A DNA stretch of 9,907 nucleotides from CAYSBA01 sp964429075 [NCBI: uncultured bacterium]. GTDB taxonomy: Bacteria; CAYSBA01. The stretch lies in the NCBI GenBank assembly GCA_964429075.1, contig CAYSBA010000026.1, positions 1 to 9,907 of the forward strand, in the 5' to 3' direction. The stretch's first letter is position 1. Each line of letters opens with the position of its first letter. A program made the position numbers and the translations under genes. The notes below the pieces were generated by a model, which was not told where the DNA came from, searched no databases, and was given only the letters and a program-made list of their open reading frames with translations. Below, one piece after another: positions 6,621 through 9,907 of the stretch.

Positions 6621-7764
6621 ACCACATGGTGGAAGGCTTGTTGATCAGACAGTACCAGAACAACAGCAAAAGGATTTTTTAAAAAGATTAAAAGAAAAGC
6701 GATATATCATTATCGATAACAAGACCAAGAGTGATCTTATTATGATTGGCACAGGTCTTATGAGTCCTCTTTGTGGATTTATGACCCGAAAAGACTACGA
6801 AAGGGTAATCCACGAGATGCGTCTTTCTAATGGTGTAATCTTTCCAATACCCATAACCCTTGCAGTAGAAAGTTACGATGGATTAAAGGAAGGCGATGAG
6901 GTTGCATTGAGAGATCAGAACAATAACATTGTAGGCTCAATAGATATTGAAGATATATACGAATATGACCCAATAGTGGAGGCCAAAGAGGTTTTTGGTA
7001 CTGATGATGAAAATCATCCTGGAGTCCAGATTACGCTTTCAAGACCTAAGTATTATGTGGGCGGTAAAATTTGGTTAATCCATAAACCAGAGGAGTATGG
7101 TTTTGTTCAATACTACAGGACGCCACAGCAAACACGCACCCTTTTTCAAAAAATGGGATGGCAAACAATATGTGCCTTCCAGACGAGAAATCCCATCCAC
7201 AGGGCACATGAATATCTACAAAAGGTTGCCCTTGAGATAACAGATGGGCTATTTATAAATCCTCTTGTTGGTGACACCAAAAAGGGTGACATCCCTGCTG
7301 ATATCAGGATGAAATGTTATCTTGTGTTGCTTGAAAACTACTATCCAAAAGAGAGGGTTGTTCTCTCAATTTTCCCTGCATATATGCGCTATGCAGGGCC
7401 TAAGGAGGCTATATTTCATGCAATCTGTAGAAAAAACTACGGTTGTACACACTTTATTGTGGGGCGAGATCATGCTGGAGTGGGGAATTACTATGGAACT
7501 TACGATGCTCAAAAGATATTTGATAACTTTGATGAAAATGAGATAGGTATTGAGATTCTGAAGTTTGAACACGCATTTTTCTGTAAAAGATGTAACTCTA
7601 TGGCAACAGCAAAGACATGCCCACACCCTGATCAAGATCACATCTTTTTGAGCGGGACCAAGGTAAGAAAGATGCTTTCAGAAGGGAAACGTCCACCCCT
7701 TGAATTTACAAGAAAGGAGGTGGCAGACATCTTGATTGAATATTATAATAACAGTGGAATATGA
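6613..7764 (+). CDS. sat: Sulfate adenylyltransferase (ATP sulfurylase)
   Basis: A 383-residue homomeric-type ATP sulfurylase that makes adenosine 5'-phosphosulfate (APS) and pyrophosphate from ATP and sulfate. The protein contains the substrate motif QTRNPIHRAHEY (residues 190-201, with HxxH 196-199), GRDHAGVG starting at residue 284, and SGTKVRKML near the C-terminus. A cysteine group, Cys324-x2-Cys327-x8-Cys336 followed by a nearby His, matches the zinc-binding loop known in some bacterial and archaeal enzymes. It is unrelated to CysD/CysN. The ATG is preceded by GGGAGG at good spacing. The gene overlaps lgt by 8 bases and the next gene by 4 (ATGA). No APS reductase or dissimilatory gene is adjacent. 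With the downstream cysC it gives a complete sulfate-to-PAPS route. Confidence 0.96.
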   Translation: MIEPHGGRLVDQTVPEQQQKDFLKRLKEKRYIIIDNKTKSDLIMIGTGLMSPLCGFMTRKDYERVIHEMRLSNGVIFPIPITLAVESYDGLKEGDEVALRDQNNNIVGSIDIEDIYEYDPIVEAKEVFGTDDENHPGVQITLSRPKYYVGGKIWLIHKPEEYGFVQYYRTPQQTRTLFQKMGWQTICAFQTRNPIHRAHEYLQKVALEITDGLFINPLVGDTKKGDIPADIRMKCYLVLLENYYPKERVVLSIFPAYMRYAGPKEAIFHAICRKNYGCTHFIVGRDHAGVGNYYGTYDAQKIFDNFDENEIGIEILKFEHAFFCKRCNSMATAKTCPHPDQDHIFLSGTKVRKMLSEGKRPPLEFTRKEVADILIEYYNNSGI

Positions 7765-9098
7765 AGAGAGTATTAATTATAGGCCTCGATTGTGCTGAAC
7801 CAGATCTTGTCTTCAATAGATTTAAAAACTCCCTGCCCAATCTATCAAGACTGATGGAACAGGGAGACTACGGGAAACTCAACAGCACTATCCCTGCTAT
7901 CACAATACCTGCATGGAGCTCAATGTTCAGCGGGAAAGACCCTGGAGAGCTCGGCTTTTACGGTTTTAGAAACAGAAAGGCCTACGACTATTCAGAGCTT
8001 GTAATCGTAAATTCAAGAAATGTCAGGGTTCCCAGACTTTGGGATCTTCTGGGATATATTGGGAAAAAGAGTATAATCGTAGGTATCCCCCAGACTTTTC
8101 CCCCAAAGGAGATAAACGGACTCATGGTTACCTGTTTCCTCACACCCTCTAAGGATAAACCCTATACCTACCCTGCAAACCTCAAATACGAGGTCGAACA
8201 GGTTGCACCGGAGTATGAATTCGATGTCAAAGGATTCAGAACAGAAAACAAAGACTGGCTACTTTCAGCAATTTATAATATGACAGAACAGCGTTTTAAA
8301 TTAGTAAAGCATCTCCTTTCAAAAAAGTACTGGGACCTCTTTGCCTTTGTAGAGATGGGAACTGACAGACTCCATCATGGTTTCTGGAAATTTATGGACA
8401 AGGACCATCCCCTCTATCCAGGTGATAACAATCCTTACAGGGATACCATTGAGGAATACTATAACTTTATTGATAGGCAGATTGGTGAAATCTTAAACCT
8501 TCTGCCCTCTGATACCGAAATCTTTGTTGTATCTGATCATGGTGCAAAGGGAATGATGGGAGGCTTTGCCTTCAATGACTGGTTGATTCAAAAGGGCTAT
8601 CTCGTCTTAAAAGAAAGACCTGCTTCCCCTCAAAGATTAACAAACGATATGATCAATTGGGAAAAGACAAAGGTGTGGGGATCTGGAGGTTACTATGCAA
8701 GGGTCTTTTTAAATGTAAGAGGTAGGGAACCACATGGAACAATCCCCGCTGATAAAAAAGAAGATTTTTTAAAAGAACTCAAAAAAGAGCTTGAAGATAT
8801 AAAAGGGCCAGATAACAGCAGCCTTCAAAACAGGGTATTTGATCCAAGAGAGATTTATCGTGAAACAAGAGGAATCCCACCAGATCTTATCGTCTATCTT
8901 GGAGACCTTTCCTGGCGTTCTATCGGTACTGTTGGAAATGAACGATTGTTTCATTATGAAAATGACACAGGACCTGACGATGCAAACCATGCACAAGAGG
9001 GTATATATATTACTGGGAATAAAGGTATACTTGGCAAGGATGGACAGGCGGATATAAAGGATATATTTTATACAATTATGAAGATCTTTAAAAGTTAA
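7761..9098 (+). CDS. Alkaline phosphatase superfamily hydrolase (type I phosphodiesterase/nucleotide pyrophosphatase-like)
   Basis: A 445-residue member of the AlkP-superfamily phosphohydrolase/phosphomutase group. The expected metal-site residues are present: Asp10 in IIGLDCAEPD, the likely nucleophile Thr48 in AITIPAWSSM, Asp202 and His206 in GTDRLHHGFW, Asp259-His260 in VVSDHGAKG, and His410 in DDANHAQEG. This is the two-metal pattern of nucleotide pyrophosphatases/phosphodiesterases, and the enzyme should be active. There is no signal peptide, so it is probably cytoplasmic. Its start shares an ATGA overlap with the sat stop codon, indicating translational coupling. Related AlkP-superfamily enzymes act on phosphodiesters, phosphomonoesters or sulfate esters, so nucleotides, sugar phosphates or a sulfated product are all possible substrates. 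The function is not established. Confidence 0.85.
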   Translation: MKRVLIIGLDCAEPDLVFNRFKNSLPNLSRLMEQGDYGKLNSTIPAITIPAWSSMFSGKDPGELGFYGFRNRKAYDYSELVIVNSRNVRVPRLWDLLGYIGKKSIIVGIPQTFPPKEINGLMVTCFLTPSKDKPYTYPANLKYEVEQVAPEYEFDVKGFRTENKDWLLSAIYNMTEQRFKLVKHLLSKKYWDLFAFVEMGTDRLHHGFWKFMDKDHPLYPGDNNPYRDTIEEYYNFIDRQIGEILNLLPSDTEIFVVSDHGAKGMMGGFAFNDWLIQKGYLVLKERPASPQRLTNDMINWEKTKVWGSGGYYARVFLNVRGREPHGTIPADKKEDFLKELKKELEDIKGPDNSSLQNRVFDPREIYRETRGIPPDLIVYLGDLSWRSIGTVGNERLFHYENDTGPDDANHAQEGIYITGNKGILGKDGQADIKDIFYTIMKIFKS

Positions 9099-9123
9099 AA
9101 ACAACAACTCAAGTGAGGTAAGT

Positions 9124-9741
9124 ATGATGAAAAGAGGATTTACACTTTGGTTTACAGGTCTTTCAGGTTCCGGCAAGACAACCCTGAGCAGGAGTGTTGC
9201 AGAAATACTAATTGGGAGAGGTTATCCTGTTGAACGTCTCGATGGGGATGAGGTAAGGCGGAACTTGACCTCAGACCTTGGTTTTACAAGAGAAGATAGG
9301 TTTGAGAACATCAAACGAATCACCTATGTGGCAAAGCTACTTTCACGAAACGGAGTGGCAACGCTTGTTGCAGCAATTACACCCTACAGAGAGATGAGAG
9401 AGAAGGCAAGGAAGGAGATTGATGATTATGTGGAAGTATATGTAAAATGCCCTTTGGAGGTCTGCGAAGAAAGAGACGTAAAGGGTCTTTACAAAAAAGC
9501 GCGAGAGGGCATAATCAAACAATTCACAGGCATCGATGATCCTTATGACGAACCAGAAAATCCTGAAATAGTGGTAGATACAAGTGTTGAAGACGAAAAA
9601 AGCTGTGTAAAAAAGATCATAGATACCCTACATAAACTCGGTTATCTTGAAAAAGGATGGATTGAAGGCGAACTTGATGGCTATTCACAGGAAGAAAAGG
9701 AGATGATATCAAAGCGACTTGAAGAGCTCGGTTATCTGTAA
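9124..9741 (+). CDS. cysC: Adenylyl-sulfate kinase (APS kinase)
   Basis: A 205-residue kinase that phosphorylates the 3'-hydroxyl of APS to give PAPS, the universal sulfuryl donor. Features are the Walker A GLSGSGKTT (residues 12-20), DGDEVRRNLTSDLGF (40-54), REDRFENIKRI, AAITPYRE around residue 86, and the lid region CPLEVCEERDVKGLYKKAREG. Thr86 occupies the position usually held by Ser in the family motif ISPxR. A charged tail of about 25 residues extends past the core and repeats a Leu-Gly-Tyr-Leu element (once before it, once at the end). GAGG (9115-9118) precedes the tandem ATGs at 9124/9127. The gene lies 25 bases after one AlkP-family gene and 3 before another. Confidence 0.95.
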   Translation: MMKRGFTLWFTGLSGSGKTTLSRSVAEILIGRGYPVERLDGDEVRRNLTSDLGFTREDRFENIKRITYVAKLLSRNGVATLVAAITPYREMREKARKEIDDYVEVYVKCPLEVCEERDVKGLYKKAREGIIKQFTGIDDPYDEPENPEIVVDTSVEDEKSCVKKIIDTLHKLGYLEKGWIEGELDGYSQEEKEMISKRLEELGYL

Positions 9742-9744
9742 TAA

Positions 9745-9907
9745 ATGCTGATCAAGATTAAAAACAGGCTCTTTAACAGACTCGGAAGGGCCTTTTTATT
9801 TGGCCTGGATGGAGTTCCTTACAATACGCTGAAAGAGCTTATTAATCAGGGGCATCTTCCACATTTCAAATATCTACTTGAAAACGGGACCCTTCTTAAA
9901 TCTAAGG
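9745..9907 (+). CDS. AlkP-superfamily hydrolase, second copy, 3'-truncated by window end
   Basis: An open frame from ATG 9745 runs off the window after 54 codons. After a basic leader it reads FLFGLDGVPYNTL, then a block ending PHFKYLLENGTLL. The metal-ligand Asp22 in GLDG and the following PxFxxLxxxG pattern match the opening of the AlkP-superfamily gene at 7761 (IIGLDCAEPD, then PNLSRLMEQG). It is therefore a divergent paralogue beginning three bases after the cysC stop. No strong ribosome binding site is visible, so translational coupling to cysC is likely. The catalytic Thr and remaining metal residues lie outside the window, so activity cannot be judged. Confidence 0.75.
   Translation, partial: MLIKIKNRLFNRLGRAFLFGLDGVPYNTLKELINQGHLPHFKYLLENGTLLKSK

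Noticed and set aside
8769-9176. 135-codon minus-strand open frame spanning the AlkP-family/cysC junction
   Set aside because: It is antisense to two well-supported genes and shows no domain or convincing start.

Overview
The window is AT-rich, gene-dense bacterial chromosome, carrying ten protein genes and no RNA genes, mobile elements or CRISPR. The most likely host is a Gram-negative, Desulfobacterota/Deltaproteobacteria-like organism or a neighbouring phylum. Four things point that way: L27 starts directly with MAHKKG and lacks the cleaved Firmicutes extension; Lgt has the GRFGCFFAGCCYG signature; there is a lipoprotein thioredoxin; and the first protein ends in a Cys-motif/TM/basic tail like the MYXO-CTERM surface-sorting signals. 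This placement is inference and the species is not identified.

Left block (3-2391, + strand): the 3' part of an exported zinc metallopeptidase (M36/M4-like) overlaps a monoacylglycerol-lipase-type alpha/beta hydrolase. Middle block (3498-2393, - strand): rplU, rpmA and a TlpA-like thioredoxin lipoprotein, which ends one base from the hydrolase stop codon.

Right block (3609 to the window end, + strand): a tightly packed run of seven genes, bioA, suhB, lgt, sat, an alkaline-phosphatase-superfamily hydrolase, cysC and the start of a second hydrolase of the same superfamily. Successive genes overlap or lie within about 25 bases, so they are probably one operon. It would be driven by a promoter at 3578-3605 that sits back-to-back with the rplU promoter (3551-3523, - strand).

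Functionally the right block joins biotin synthesis (BioA), an inositol-phosphatase-family enzyme, lipoprotein lipidation (Lgt) and a complete two-enzyme route from sulfate to PAPS (Sat then CysC). The PAPS genes alternate with two AlkP-superfamily enzymes. No sulfate-reduction gene is visible, so PAPS could feed sulfotransfer rather than assimilation, but the window ends too early to decide. The most notable points are the PAPS/AlkP cassette, the sorting tail on the metallopeptidase, and a bioA promoter placed so that the mRNA would be leaderless.
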